Source of the DNA: Viridibacillus sp050278625
GTDB taxonomy: Bacteria > Bacillota > Bacilli > Bacillales_A > Planococcaceae
Direction: 5' to 3'
Assembly (NCBI RefSeq): GCF_050278625.1
Contig: NZ_JBNNTI010000021.1
Coordinates: 1 to 64,000 of the forward strand
DNA length: 64,000 nt
Numbering within the stretch: the stretch's first letter is position 1; each line of letters starts with the position of its first letter. A program made the position numbers and the translations under genes. Positions 25,295 through 33,470 of this stretch are shown here, in pieces. The notes below the pieces were generated by a model. That model was not told the DNA's origin and did no database searches. It worked only from the letters and a program-made list of their open reading frames with translations.

Positions 25295-26149
25295 TTGTTA
25301 TACATAGCTTTGCTTACTAGCATTATTTTATCCATCATATTACCCACAATATCAAAGAAATTCAACCTTACTCAACATACAGGAGGTTTAGCAATTTTTG
25401 TTAGTTTTATAATTGGAATGTTTATCGTAAATGAGCAAATACACTATACAAATCCAATAATTATCAGCGCTTCCTTAATCGTTATTACATCAATACTCGT
25501 TCAAAACTTTAAATTATCTAATATTTGGACGTTATTTGGCCAAATTCTTGCAGCACTAATAGTTATTTTAATAGGCAGCGTAGAAATCAGCTTTATTAAT
25601 CATATCGAATTAGGCTATTTAACAATTCCTTTCACATTACTATTTATTGTTTGTTTTACAAATACGACTAACATTGAAAAAAGTCCTGATGGCTTAATAA
25701 CATCGCTTTCAATAATTACTTTAGTTTCTTTATCAATAATCGCATTTATACAAGGGGACTCGTTTGCTGCAACAACAGGATTGCTACTTATTGTATCTAC
25801 TTTAGGCTTTCTGCTGTACAGCTCCATTTCATCAAAAGTTGACATTGGTAATACAGGAACTATTTTATTAGGTTTTATGATAGCTATAATTTCATTGTTC
25901 CTTGTTAAAACAAGCATCTTAGCGATTTACGTTCCACTATTTACTCTAGCTGTACCTATAGGTCTGTATTACTATTTCATTAAATACAACTTTACAAATA
26001 AACAATCTACGTTGATTTGTTGTACAGTCGCAATTCTACTTAGTATACCTGTATTTCTCCTTTCAACTTCAGTGTTGTGGTGCGTAATAATCGTATTAAC
26101 AATGATCATAGTTATTTCTCAATTCTTCCATAAATACAGATTTATTTAG
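25295..26149 (+). CDS. TagO/WecA/MraY-family paralogue lacking catalytic motifs
   Basis: 284 aa with about ten membrane segments. Remnants of the GT4 polyprenyl-phosphate sugar-1-phosphate transferase family are visible: TQHTGGLAIFV where TagO has a P..GG.A motif, TNTTNIEKSPDGL where catalytic members have N.IDGLDGL, and VDIGNTGTILLGF where they have MGDTG..LG. The DD pair after the second helix, the Asp of the GDTG box (here Asn) and the terminal His-rich loop are missing. It is therefore probably not an active transferase, perhaps a binding or regulatory paralogue. The start is TTG after AGGAGGGAAG. Confidence 0.7.
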   Translation: MLYIALLTSIILSIILPTISKKFNLTQHTGGLAIFVSFIIGMFIVNEQIHYTNPIIISASLIVITSILVQNFKLSNIWTLFGQILAALIVILIGSVEISFINHIELGYLTIPFTLLFIVCFTNTTNIEKSPDGLITSLSIITLVSLSIIAFIQGDSFAATTGLLLIVSTLGFLLYSSISSKVDIGNTGTILLGFMIAIISLFLVKTSILAIYVPLFTLAVPIGLYYYFIKYNFTNKQSTLICCTVAILLSIPVFLLSTSVLWCVIIVLTMIIVISQFFHKYRFI

Positions 26150-26354
26150 AAGAAAAATCGAGAAAGGCTTTCTTAAAACGATTGCTTTTGTAGGTTCTTA
26201 ATAAGATTTATTATTTGGAACTAGAATAGAAAAAATTGCTTAACTTTATATATGATAATTCAAAAAATCTGATATAATCATTTTATATGGAAAACAATGT
26301 ATAATTATTAACCAATTACTGAGAGGAAATAATCTTGAAAGGAGGTATAAGACA
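26150..26354. other. leader region of the acetyltransferase gene
   Basis: Contains TATAAT boxes near 26274 and 26301 and leads into the leader peptide frame; no other gene. Confidence 0.4.
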
Positions 26355-26387
26355 GTGGATAAATTAAGAAGTGACTCTTCAAAATAA
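26355..26387 (+). CDS. 10-residue leader peptide (uORF) before the acetyltransferase
   Basis: A perfect AAAGGAGGT (26338-26346) sits 8 nt before GTG, which opens MDKLRSDSSK and a TAA. The downstream GNAT gene starts 22 nt after this stop with its own AGGAGG. Such a strong site on a 10-codon frame suggests a translated leader controlling the next gene, as in antibiotic-inducible attenuators; no alternative stems were resolved. Confidence 0.5.
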   Translation: MDKLRSDSSK

Positions 26388-26409
26388 AATTTTGAGGAGG
26401 ATAATAAAA

Positions 26410-26820
26410 ATGAAATTAACATTTAAAAATAGTAAAAGTATCGATAGTGAACAATTAAAAAATTTATATAACGATGTTGGTTGGACTGCTTATACAAAAG
26501 ATGTAGCATTGCTTCAACAAGCATTACTTCAATCTTTAGAGGTCGTATCTGCTTGGGATGATAACAACTTAGTGGGGTTAATTCGTATAGTCGGTGATGG
26601 TTTAACGATAATTTATATCCAGGACATACTTGTATTAAATGAGTATCAAAACAAAGGAATTGCTTCTCAATTAATACAAGATGTTATAAAAAGATATGAA
26701 AGTGTTCGTCAAAAAGTACTGTTAACAGAAGAGGCTCCTGATGTAAGACACTTTTATGAAAAACAAGGCTTTCAATCTTGTGATAAAGGCGATTTAGTAT
26801 CTTTTGCTAAGTTAAATTAG
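26410..26820 (+). CDS. GNAT family N-acetyltransferase
   Basis: 136 aa with the GNAT core: strand VSAWDDNNLVGLIRIVGDG, then IYIQDILVLNEYQNKGIASQLI carrying the acetyl-CoA binding Q/R-x-x-G-x-A/G (QNKGIA), and the C-terminal FYEKQGFQ. The start is set at the ATG at 26410, 9 nt after GAGGAGG; a longer frame begins in the leader. The substrate is unknown. A terminator follows directly and the 10-codon leader suggests regulated translation. Confidence 0.88.
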   Translation: MKLTFKNSKSIDSEQLKNLYNDVGWTAYTKDVALLQQALLQSLEVVSAWDDNNLVGLIRIVGDGLTIIYIQDILVLNEYQNKGIASQLIQDVIKRYESVRQKVLLTEEAPDVRHFYEKQGFQSCDKGDLVSFAKLN

Positions 26821-26858
26821 ATGATACTTGTCTAGTATTTAGTAATAGAAATGTTATA

Positions 26859-26894
26859 AAATAGGTAGAGTTGATTCTATAACTCTACCTATTT
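26859..26894 (+). terminator. intrinsic terminator
   Basis: A perfect 14-bp stem AAATAGGTAGAGTT/AACTCTACCTATTT with an 8-nt loop after the acetyltransferase gene. Confidence 0.85.
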
Positions 26895-27022
26895 GTATTT
26901 AATCACTGATAAAATTTAATATCGCCTAAAATCATGGTTGGACTGCTGTGAGGTGATATTCAGCCGAATTGTGGTATGCTAATACTATATTACTTGTACT
27001 TTTAGCACATGGAGGTGTCCTC

Positions 27023-27118
27023 ATGTCCTTTGGTAGCTTACCGGGATGGTTTTTCGTCATCGCATTTGCCTTCTTCATTATCTTCTTTATCGTTGCAGAA
27101 TGGAAAACAAGAAAATAA
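27023..27118 (+). CDS. 31-residue single-span membrane peptide
   Basis: GGAGGTGT lies 6 nt before ATG. The frame encodes MSFGSLPGWFFV followed by a continuous hydrophobic helix and the basic tail EWKTRK. It has its own terminator at 27126. Tiny single-helix proteins like this act as membrane-complex regulators or have unknown roles; no family is recognised. The site strength, clean helix and terminator support a real gene. Confidence 0.65.
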   Translation: MSFGSLPGWFFVIAFAFFIIFFIVAEWKTRK

Positions 27119-27125
27119 CATGACT

Positions 27126-27162
27126 AAAAGCGATATGAGATGCTGTCTCCTATCGCTTTTTT
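27126..27162 (+). terminator. intrinsic terminator
   Basis: Stem AAAAGCGATA/TATCGCTTTT with a 15-nt loop and a T-run, 8 nt after the small peptide gene. Confidence 0.85.
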
Positions 27163-27179
27163 ATATAACAGTAATATAA

Positions 27180-27423
27180 ATTTGAATTGGTTCATAACAA
27201 ATGCATCTTCGGTATGACCTATAATATCCCCTGCATCATTCTTAATGAAAGGTGGTCGTAATACCTATAAGTACTGGATCAAGTTCTTATCTTTATAATT
27301 TATCTGCTCTAAAATCGAGGCAATTATATTTGGCCACACATCTTCTGAGCCATTCATCACCTTTAGTGCAATACCGATTCTTTCTTCTTTCGATCCAATT
27401 AACTGCACATGTTATACTACAAA
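27180..27423 (-). pseudogene. unidentified protein-coding remnant
   Basis: On the minus strand one frame reads like protein (QLIGSKEERIGIALKVMNG, then SILEQINYKDKNLIQYL, an in-frame TAG, then RPPFIKNDAGDIIGHTED) with no start codon. It seems to be part of a decayed gene of unknown family located next to the IS3 derivative. Confidence 0.3.
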
Positions 27424-27503
27424 ATTGTTTACTTTTGATTTGTTACCGACCATACTGAAAGAATCTGTTTTAATCTATATAAAATGCCTTTGCAATAGGC
27501 AGG

Positions 27504-28000
27504 GCACTGAGTATCATTTTTGAGACAATAAGAAAAACACCTTATTTTGCAGCCAATTGACGGTATTGTACCGGCGACTGGCTGTTTAATTTCGTTTTAA
27601 TCCGGATATTGTTATAATAATAAATGTATTCTTCGACAATATTTATAACACACGCATTTGTCGTGCGATAAATTTCGTCGAGGTAGAACGTTTCAGACTT
27701 TAGTGTGGAATGAAACGTTTCGATTGGGGAATTATCAACGGGCGTGCCTTTACGAGACATGCTCATGGTAATTCCTTTTTCTTTGACTGCTTTTTGGTAT
27801 GCATAAATCGTCAATTCTTCTAATACTTGCTTAACTGGAATTCCTGCTAACCTCATTTCAATCGCCTTCATTTTTACTTCTACTGGATAGCTCACTCTAG
27901 TTCCCATAGAAAAAAACACCTCCACGTTGGTTTTTAAAGATAGGATACCCATTTTTCAACGAAAGGTGTTTTTATTTGTCTCATATTTATAGGTCAGTGC
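27504..28000 (-). mobile_element. internally deleted IS3-family element with both ends
   Basis: Both termini are present: GCACTGAGTATC...GAGACAATAAG.AAAACACC on one side and TGCACTGACC...GAGACAAATA.AAAACACC on the other, as imperfect inverted repeats. The element is only about 497 bp instead of about 1.4 kb. Its sequence is close to the truncated copy at 17.9-18.7 kb. No target duplication was discernible. It could be mobilised only if a full-length relative supplies transposase. Confidence 0.8.
27542..27907 (-). pseudogene. OrfA-OrfB fusion from the deleted IS3 element
   Basis: The 121-codon frame joins the OrfA start (MGTRVSYPVEVKMKAIEMRL...VLEEL) directly to the OrfB C-terminal part (GTPVDNSPIETFHSTLKSE with the catalytic Glu). 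Most of the HTH and the two catalytic Asp residues are deleted, yet the reading frame is preserved. The start has GGAGGTG upstream. It cannot be an active transposase; a residual DNA-binding or inhibitory role is only speculation. Confidence 0.8.
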
Positions 28001-28104
28001 AAGAACTCGCTTCTTTTGAAGGACTTACGCTTCAGAAATTGTATTTGACATAACAATTGAAATAAGTGTATTAATAATGCAATAGAATTAATTGTAACAA
28101 CCAT
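27994..28104 (-). CDS. 36-residue hydrophobic peptide, C-terminus rewritten by the IS end
   Basis: CAGGAGGAAATACC precedes an ATG whose frame encodes MVVTINSIALLIHLFQLLCQ, then a basic tail RKSFKRSEF. The last codon and the stop (CAC TGA) come from the IS3 terminus, so the native peptide was longer. A hydrophobic helix plus basic tail resembles type I toxin peptides, and a plus-strand promoter overlaps the 5' part (separate entry). Function unproven. Confidence 0.45.
   Translation of the reverse strand: MVVTINSIALLIHLFQLLCQIQFLKRKSFKRSEFLH
28047..28077 (+). promoter_or_regulatory. possible antisense promoter over the small hydrophobic ORF
   Basis: TTGACA and TATTAA with 18-bp spacing on the plus strand lie inside the minus-strand small ORF. 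A transcript from here would cover its start codon and ribosome binding site. Confidence 0.35.
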
Positions 28105-28881
28105 GGTATTTCCTCCTGTTTCACTCTAATTGTTTAAAATCTATTTTCTCAAAATTAGGGTTTATAAACATATATGTCTTTCCTATTACGATGAAAATCT
28201 ATCATATTATCAAAAGTACATCTAAATTATTTTATTAAAATAATTTTTTAGCTTGAATGACTTATATTATTTTCCGGGAAATATGTATTGAATTTTCTAA
28301 ATATTTCAGTCGTTTTGATACTTAAAACTAGTTTAATATGCTTAGGAAATTGTATTTTTAATTAGATTCTTTTAAGCGTCGCCTTCTTTGCAGTTCTGCT
28401 CGAGGTATATCGTGTAACTGTTTAGAAGGAGAAATTATATACAAAAAATAGGCTACAATGTTTTATAAGCGAAGCGCAACTTGATAGCTTTTTTAGTGCA
28501 ACTTAGCAGTTCTTAAGCGTTTCTCAGCTATTGCTTTGGCCTTACTCAGTAACAACATCCTATTTTCCACACTGTACGTCTATCATATTCTGTTTTCTAC
28601 ACGATACATATACGTGCAAAATAAGACTGGTACATTTAGATTTGTTTAATCCAGCGAAAAAGGATTCAATCCCACAGCGTGCTATATGTCGGTGATTACT
28701 CAGCGGACACGTCGAAAAGACTTCCTACACGGACTTCATGCCCAGTTACTGTTCCATTTTCGTAATATGTAAAATTATATGCAATTAATAGTTGATAATA
28801 ATTCTCATTGTAACTATAATAATTACAGGTAGGTTAATATAACTAGATAAATATATTCACTGAACCTAAATTACAATATGA
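28105..28881. other. intergenic, no confident gene
   Basis: About 780 bp. A minus-strand stretch near 28685-28785 reads like protein (YYENGTVTGHEVRVGSLFDV) but is short and startless, probably a remnant. The rest shows nothing I can support. Confidence 0.4.
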
Positions 28882-28899
28882 ATGGAGATGTTATTGGGT

Positions 28900-29514
28900 A
28901 TGAAAAAAGTCATTTTAGCTGGTGCATTAGGAATCGTAGCACTCGCAGGAACAAACTTATCAGGATTAGAAGCAACAACAGCTAGTGCGGCTATACAAGA
29001 GTTTAATACAACAGTTGAAGGAAAAGTAGGTGAAGTAAATACAGCTTACTTTGTTGTTGAAAGTAAACAATTAAAAGAAAATGTAACAGTATATACTGAC
29101 TTTCAATCTAATGTAAAAGTAGGAGAGTATGTAATAATAAATAGTAAAGGCCCATTATTTCAAAATGCATTCACTACGAGTGTAACAGCTGATTCTGTCG
29201 AACATCTTGAGTTAGCACCTGGAAACTATAAAGACTTTGTAGTCGGTCATGTAAGTAAGTTATATCCTGCAGATGCAGATTTTGATGATCCAGCTGTAAA
29301 AGTTGATTATCCAACAGTTGATGGTAATGTAAATAGTGTTATTGTAACCTTGAGTGAAGGGCAAAGTTTTAAAATCAATGATCTAGTAAAAGTAGAAAGA
29401 GGGTTCTGGACTAAATCCATTCCAGCTCAAGCTACTGATGGAATTGAGAAAGTAAAATCTCATATTGATAGTGCTAAAAATTCAGACAATAATGACCAAT
29501 GGATTTGGTCTTAA
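28900..29514 (+). CDS. secreted protein with two related beta domains, function unknown
   Basis: 204 aa with a signal peptide (MKKVILAGALG..., likely cleavage after ASA at about residue 30). The mature part has two OB-like segments: VEGKVGEVNTAYFVVES...VKVGEYVIIN and VVGHVSKLYP...VNSVIVTL...FKINDLVKV, each of about 70-80 residues. The start is taken at the third ATG, which begins the signal peptide. The architecture resembles the four-repeat secreted protein at 55176-56390. A strong terminator follows. Role unknown. Confidence 0.65.
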   Translation: MKKVILAGALGIVALAGTNLSGLEATTASAAIQEFNTTVEGKVGEVNTAYFVVESKQLKENVTVYTDFQSNVKVGEYVIINSKGPLFQNAFTTSVTADSVEHLELAPGNYKDFVVGHVSKLYPADADFDDPAVKVDYPTVDGNVNSVIVTLSEGQSFKINDLVKVERGFWTKSIPAQATDGIEKVKSHIDSAKNSDNNDQWIWS

Positions 29515-29575
29515 TTTAGAAATATCTTTTGTTTAAAATATAAAACAATCTCATTTTTAATAAAAAACACCAACC

Positions 29576-29615
29576 CGAAAAACCTTTGTAGCAAAAAATC
29601 TACAAAGGTTTTTCG
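29576..29615 (+). terminator. intrinsic terminator
   Basis: A perfect 16-bp stem (CGAAAAACCTTTGTAG/CTACAAAGGTTTTTCG) with an 8-nt loop. Confidence 0.9.
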
Positions 29616-29901
29616 TATTTAGACACATAACAAAACATAGGAAAAGCGGAACATGCAAACATATTAACAGATTGGTGGAATATAGATTTGCATTGCATTT
29701 CTCTTCTTTATACATGATTTTTTCTGAAAAAATTATCGTTAAAGCTGCTATTACAATTGGTGGAGAAGAGCTCTAAACACTTTCGATTAGGTGTAACTTT
29801 TGATTATAAACATCCTTATTTAGCTGCAAGTGGAAAGAAGCCAGTTCGATCATTTTTTGCGTTTCTTGTTCAACTCAAGAACCCGCTTAATATACTCTTT
29901 T
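29616..29901. other. intergenic, no gene seen
   Basis: Short protein-like words (KIIVKAAITIGGEEL) occur without a start; nothing supportable. Confidence 0.35.
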
Positions 29902-30261
29902 TTATTTTTTTTGAATAAGACCAAAACCAATCCCTGTAGGGTCAACTAAGTAAGCGAGAAAAAATTCATCAAACTCCATCTTATCTCTAACCACCTTAGC
30001 ACCATTGTCTGTTGCTTTGGAAATAGCATCATTTATAGAATCAACCTCTATTTGAATACGTGTTCCATAAGGATAATCATTAGGTCCTTTACTTATCCCA
30101 CCGTTGATTCCAGACTGCTCATTCTCAGTACCTTTATCCATAGAAACAGCCCAATAATCCCATTGCGGTACTGATATCTTCCATCCAAAAACATTGGAAT
30201 AAAATTCTGCTGCTTTCTCTGGTTCCTGACTGTTTAATTCAAATCCAACAACTTTCCCCAC
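29902..30261 (-). CDS. VOC (glyoxalase/bleomycin resistance-like) family protein
   Basis: 119 aa with the VOC fold pattern: GFELNSQEPEKAAEFYSNVFGWKI at the start and FFLAYLVDPTGIGFGLIQ at the end. One monomer covers a pair of beta-alpha-beta units. Members bind metal and act as dioxygenases, isomerases or drug-binding proteins; the substrate cannot be read from sequence. It is monocistronic with a GAGGGGAT site before the start. Confidence 0.88.
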   Translation of the reverse strand: MGKVVGFELNSQEPEKAAEFYSNVFGWKISVPQWDYWAVSMDKGTENEQSGINGGISKGPNDYPYGTRIQIEVDSINDAISKATDNGAKVVRDKMEFDEFFLAYLVDPTGIGFGLIQKK

Positions 30262-30377
30262 TTTTAATCCCCTCTTTCAAAAAATCTAAAATGACTCATT
30301 TATATAATTCTCCATTTTCCAATAAAACACCTCTAATTAAAATTACCTTGTACCCTGTACCCTTCAACAAGAAAAGA

Positions 30378-30409
30378 AAAATCCTGTATTGTCACTACAG
30401 GATTTTAAT
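30378..30409 (-). terminator. intrinsic terminator downstream of the toxin gene
   Basis: Stem AAAATCCTGTA/TACAGGATTTT with a 6- to 7-nt loop; on the minus strand a T-rich run follows. Confidence 0.75.
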
Positions 30410-30578
30410 CAAACTTTTTTATCGATTTCGTCAAGCTAGTTAGGTACCTTTATACTATAGATGCTAACATGAAAATTTCTTGTATTTTAAAGTCTGTCAT
30501 CTTTACTAAATTTCCTTTTTACTCCAACAGTATTGTGCTGAACACAAAACCCATTATTACTTCGCTGGATTCGCTAAT

Positions 30579-31475
30579 CTATTCAACCACTCTAGTGTCC
30601 ACAGAAATGGTTTCAAATTCGACAGGAATCGTTTTTGTTTCTATCGTTACTGGTTTTCTGGAATCAGTAATGTCAGAAATTTTAGCGTATAGACGAGTTC
30701 CAAATTCTGTGCTGAACTGACCTATGCCTGTAGCTCTAATTCCAAATCTATCGTTCCCCACTGCGTTATCTCTGATTACCGGTTCAAATCCCTGTTTATC
30801 AGAGGCAAAGCTCAGCGCCGAATATAAAAGTTGAGGGGACATCGGTTGATTATTAAAATAACTAGTAGCATCCCCAAATAAATCTGCATTAATTTTATTT
30901 TCCCCCGAAACAGTAATTTTTTCAAACTTATATTCTACCTTATATTTTTTCCCTGCAGGAACTGGAATTCCTTGTGAAGGAACAGTAAACTTTCTCGTTT
31001 GTGATTTTTCTGTAGTGTTTGAAGTGGACATATTATAATCAACACTAAAACTATGTGAAGCTGTAAGCATCATAACAGACAGGGTTGCATTATAATTATA
31101 ACCAAATGTCCAACCGGTTGTATTAGTTGTACTAGTTGTTTCTTTAAATTCGTGCTCGTACCCGCTGGTAGGCAACGTTACATCATGTCCTAAAGTATTT
31201 TCTAAAATATTTTCTCCCACCGTTAAAAGTTGAGAATTTTCGATCACAGAACTTTCTATATTGCTTCCATTTAATACAGCATCCTTTATAGTATGGTACC
31301 TATATTCTGTGCCTGGATGCGCAGCACTGATCGACATCTTTTTAACTCTTTCATCAAGATCCTGATATACACTATTCTTACTATGTTCAGCAGCTTTAGC
31401 GTTGACAGGCGCAGCCCCAAAAATCAATCCCATACTCATGGTTGATACTAATAATAAAGACGATAATTTTTTCAT
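30579..31475 (-). CDS. ETX/MTX2-family aerolysin-like pore-forming toxin
   Basis: 298 aa with a signal peptide (cleavage near NAKA, about residue 28). The central region is Ser/Thr-rich (TTSTTNTTGWTFGYNYNA...SVDYNMSTSNTTEKSQTRKF), the alternating-residue membrane-insertion hairpin typical of the epsilon-toxin/Mtx2 family, followed by FTVPSQGIPVPAGKKYKVEY. Family members form beta-barrel pores; Mtx2/Mtx3 of Lysinibacillus sphaericus act on mosquito larvae. Length is near Mtx2. The ATG at 31475 follows AGGGGA; a GTG at 31490 is rejected. Target host unknown. Confidence 0.9.
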   Translation of the reverse strand: MKKLSSLLLVSTMSMGLIFGAAPVNAKAAEHSKNSVYQDLDERVKKMSISAAHPGTEYRYHTIKDAVLNGSNIESSVIENSQLLTVGENILENTLGHDVTLPTSGYEHEFKETTSTTNTTGWTFGYNYNATLSVMMLTASHSFSVDYNMSTSNTTEKSQTRKFTVPSQGIPVPAGKKYKVEYKFEKITVSGENKINADLFGDATSYFNNQPMSPQLLYSALSFASDKQGFEPVIRDNAVGNDRFGIRATGIGQFSTEFGTRLYAKISDITDSRKPVTIETKTIPVEFETISVDTRVVE

Positions 31476-31638
31476 AGAGTATCCCCTCACTTCTAATTTA
31501 TTTTACTTCAATCACAATTGAAGTATGTTATCACTAGTGTTGTATAAAAAAGACAGAAATTTCAGTTTATTCATACGATTCAAAGCCAAAAAAGTAAACA
31601 CGCCAACATAGGTGATCAATCTATTTGGTTTTTATTCA
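31476..31638. promoter_or_regulatory. upstream region of the toxin gene
   Basis: AT-rich 160 bp holding the presumed toxin promoter; no clear operator was recognised. Its far side is IS4 debris. Confidence 0.35.
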
Positions 31639-32100
31639 CAATTAAACAAGTACCATAATTTGTTTGTTAAGGAACCGCTTTTCCCTTGCTTTTTCGAAGC
31701 CGATTGTAGGCTCTTTCCATAAAGAAGCCCATAAATATCGGCTAATTTGCAGGATTTTTCGTTTACTCTTGGTTTCAATTTGCACTAAAACATTCAAGCA
31801 AAATACAATGTGGGCAATGAACACTTGATTATTAATCGTATTCTCACTTTGACCGTAGAACTTTTTAATGTTGAGATGTTGCTTGATTCATTTAAAAAAC
31901 AACTCAATGGCCCAGCGTGATTTGTACACGTCTGAGATTTCATCGGGTGCTAAATCAAACCGATTTGTGATCAAGTGGAGTTCATTGCCTTTTGAATCGA
32001 CGACTTTTAGTAAACGAAAAATTCTGCACGACTTTGTGTGGTACCGATTAACACCATTTGATCCGAAAAAATCGAGAAATCGAATGGGATTTTGAAGCTT
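31639..32100 (-). pseudogene. IS4-family transposase C-terminal remnant
   Basis: The minus-strand frames show DVYKSRWAIELFFK-(stop)-IKQHLNIKKFYGQSENTINNQ, the YREK-type region with the catalytic Glu (WAIELFFKW in intact copies; here TGG became TGA), then IAHIVFCLNVLVQIE. There are further breaks and no N-terminal half. It separates the toxin from the Rgg-like regulator. Confidence 0.85.
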
Positions 32101-32264
32101 TCAATTAGCAACCAATCATCCAATCTATTAATGATTTTACTAAGAACATGAAAACACCTCGCTTTCATAGTGAAATTTACTAGTATAATAGGATTATATA
32201 TATATACAATACGAAGTGAGTTAAAATAAGCGTATAAGATTAAAATTCATTAGAGGTGATTATT

Positions 32265-33137
32265 ATTGAATCATTAGATTACGGAAAAACGTTTAAGCTG
32301 ATTAGGTTATCAAAAATCTATGACCAGTCCAAAGTTTCTATAGGGGTTCTACACCAAACCAGTTATTCGAAGTTTGAATTAGGTAAGATTGAGATTACTA
32401 CTAAAAAATTTGTTGAATTATTGCATAACATTGAAATGAGTTTCGAGGAATTTGAATTTATACATCATTCTTATGACTATTCTTTACGTGATGATATCAT
32501 TTATAAATTTAGTAATCTAAAATTTATAGATGAAACCCTATTGATTGAAATCATTTCAACATCTGAAACTTACTTAGAAAAAAAAGAAGACCGTTACATT
32601 AGAGATATTCTAAACTCTTCGAAGGGACTGTATGTACTAAAAAAAGAGAAGGATTTTAAAAAGGCTAGTTTTTATGCAGAACGGGTATGGAAAAGGCTCC
32701 AACAATCGGATACATGGTATTTGTCAGATATACGTTTGGTTAATAGTATTCTCTTCTTATTTCCTATAGACACTGCAATATTTATTGCTCAATTTGCAAT
32801 AAGCCAGTTAGACAAATATAAAAAATATGATAATTATAAAAAACTAATCCTCCCTTTTAAATATAACCTTGTACATCTATTGTTAAAGGAAACTTATTTA
32901 GAAGAAGCATATAAATTAAATGAAGAATTAATCGAAGATTTTAAGGAAGAAAAAACCTATGTGCAAATCGCTTTATGCTATTTAAGAAAAGGTTTAATTC
33001 AAGATAAATTAGTAATTCAGAATAAAGAAAATTATATAGAAAGTGCTGAAAGTATTGCTATAATGTTCAATGATAGAAGCTTGCAGAAGCAACTAGAAAA
33101 TGAAAAGCTTTATTTAAAAGAATTATTGAAGCTATAG
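32265..33137 (+). CDS. Rgg/GadR/MutR-family transcriptional regulator
   Basis: About 290 aa: an N-terminal HTH (residues about 5-60; GKTFKLIRLSKIYDQSKVSI...SYSKFELGKIEITTKKFVELL) and a long C-terminal helical repeat domain (KDFKKASFYAERVWKRL, AYKLNEELIEDFKE) typical of Rgg peptide-sensing regulators. Rgg proteins respond to short secreted peptides; no peptide gene was found nearby. The start is unclear: AGAGGTGA overlaps a GTG at 32256, and the well-spaced codon at 32265 is ATT, matching where family members begin. It may regulate the divergent toxin gene, but IS debris intervenes. Confidence 0.75.
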   Translation: MESLDYGKTFKLIRLSKIYDQSKVSIGVLHQTSYSKFELGKIEITTKKFVELLHNIEMSFEEFEFIHHSYDYSLRDDIIYKFSNLKFIDETLLIEIISTSETYLEKKEDRYIRDILNSSKGLYVLKKEKDFKKASFYAERVWKRLQQSDTWYLSDIRLVNSILFLFPIDTAIFIAQFAISQLDKYKKYDNYKKLILPFKYNLVHLLLKETYLEEAYKLNEELIEDFKEEKTYVQIALCYLRKGLIQDKLVIQNKENYIESAESIAIMFNDRSLQKQLENEKLYLKELLKL

Positions 33138-33315
33138 AAGCAAAAATCCAACTCTTTTATTTGTAATTTTCGATTTATTCTAAATACTCCGTTTAATGCT
33201 GCCGACATATTACATATAATTTCTAATTTAACTATCTTACCCGGTTAGTACATAACCCACGAGCAGTATTTGATATTTATTATTCCATACATGTTCTGAA
33301 AACCCTCTATACACA
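33138..33315. other. intergenic
   Basis: No gene; a short minus-strand frame here is not hydrophobic and is not a convincing Rgg-type pheromone. Confidence 0.4.
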
Positions 33316-33362
33316 AAATAAAAGCGAGACTAAAATAAAATCTTTAGTTCCGCTTTTATTTT
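33316..33362. terminator. bidirectional-type terminator
   Basis: A near-perfect stem AAATAAAAGCG.GACTAAA/TTTAGT..CGCTTTTATTT between convergent rgg-like and recQ genes. A diverged relative of the same hairpin sits near 50812-50857. Confidence 0.8.
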
Positions 33363-33470
33363 ATTCACTATAATGTTGCACATTTAATCAACTTTGTTGA
33401 TATAGCTAAGTTTTTACTTTAATTCTTGATTTCCAATAAAATATTTTAGAATACTTCCTTCTCGAAACTG

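Noticed and set aside
33138..33300. Short minus-strand ORF as an Rgg pheromone gene
   Set aside because: The peptide (MSAALNGVFRINRK...) is not hydrophobic and lacks SHP features.
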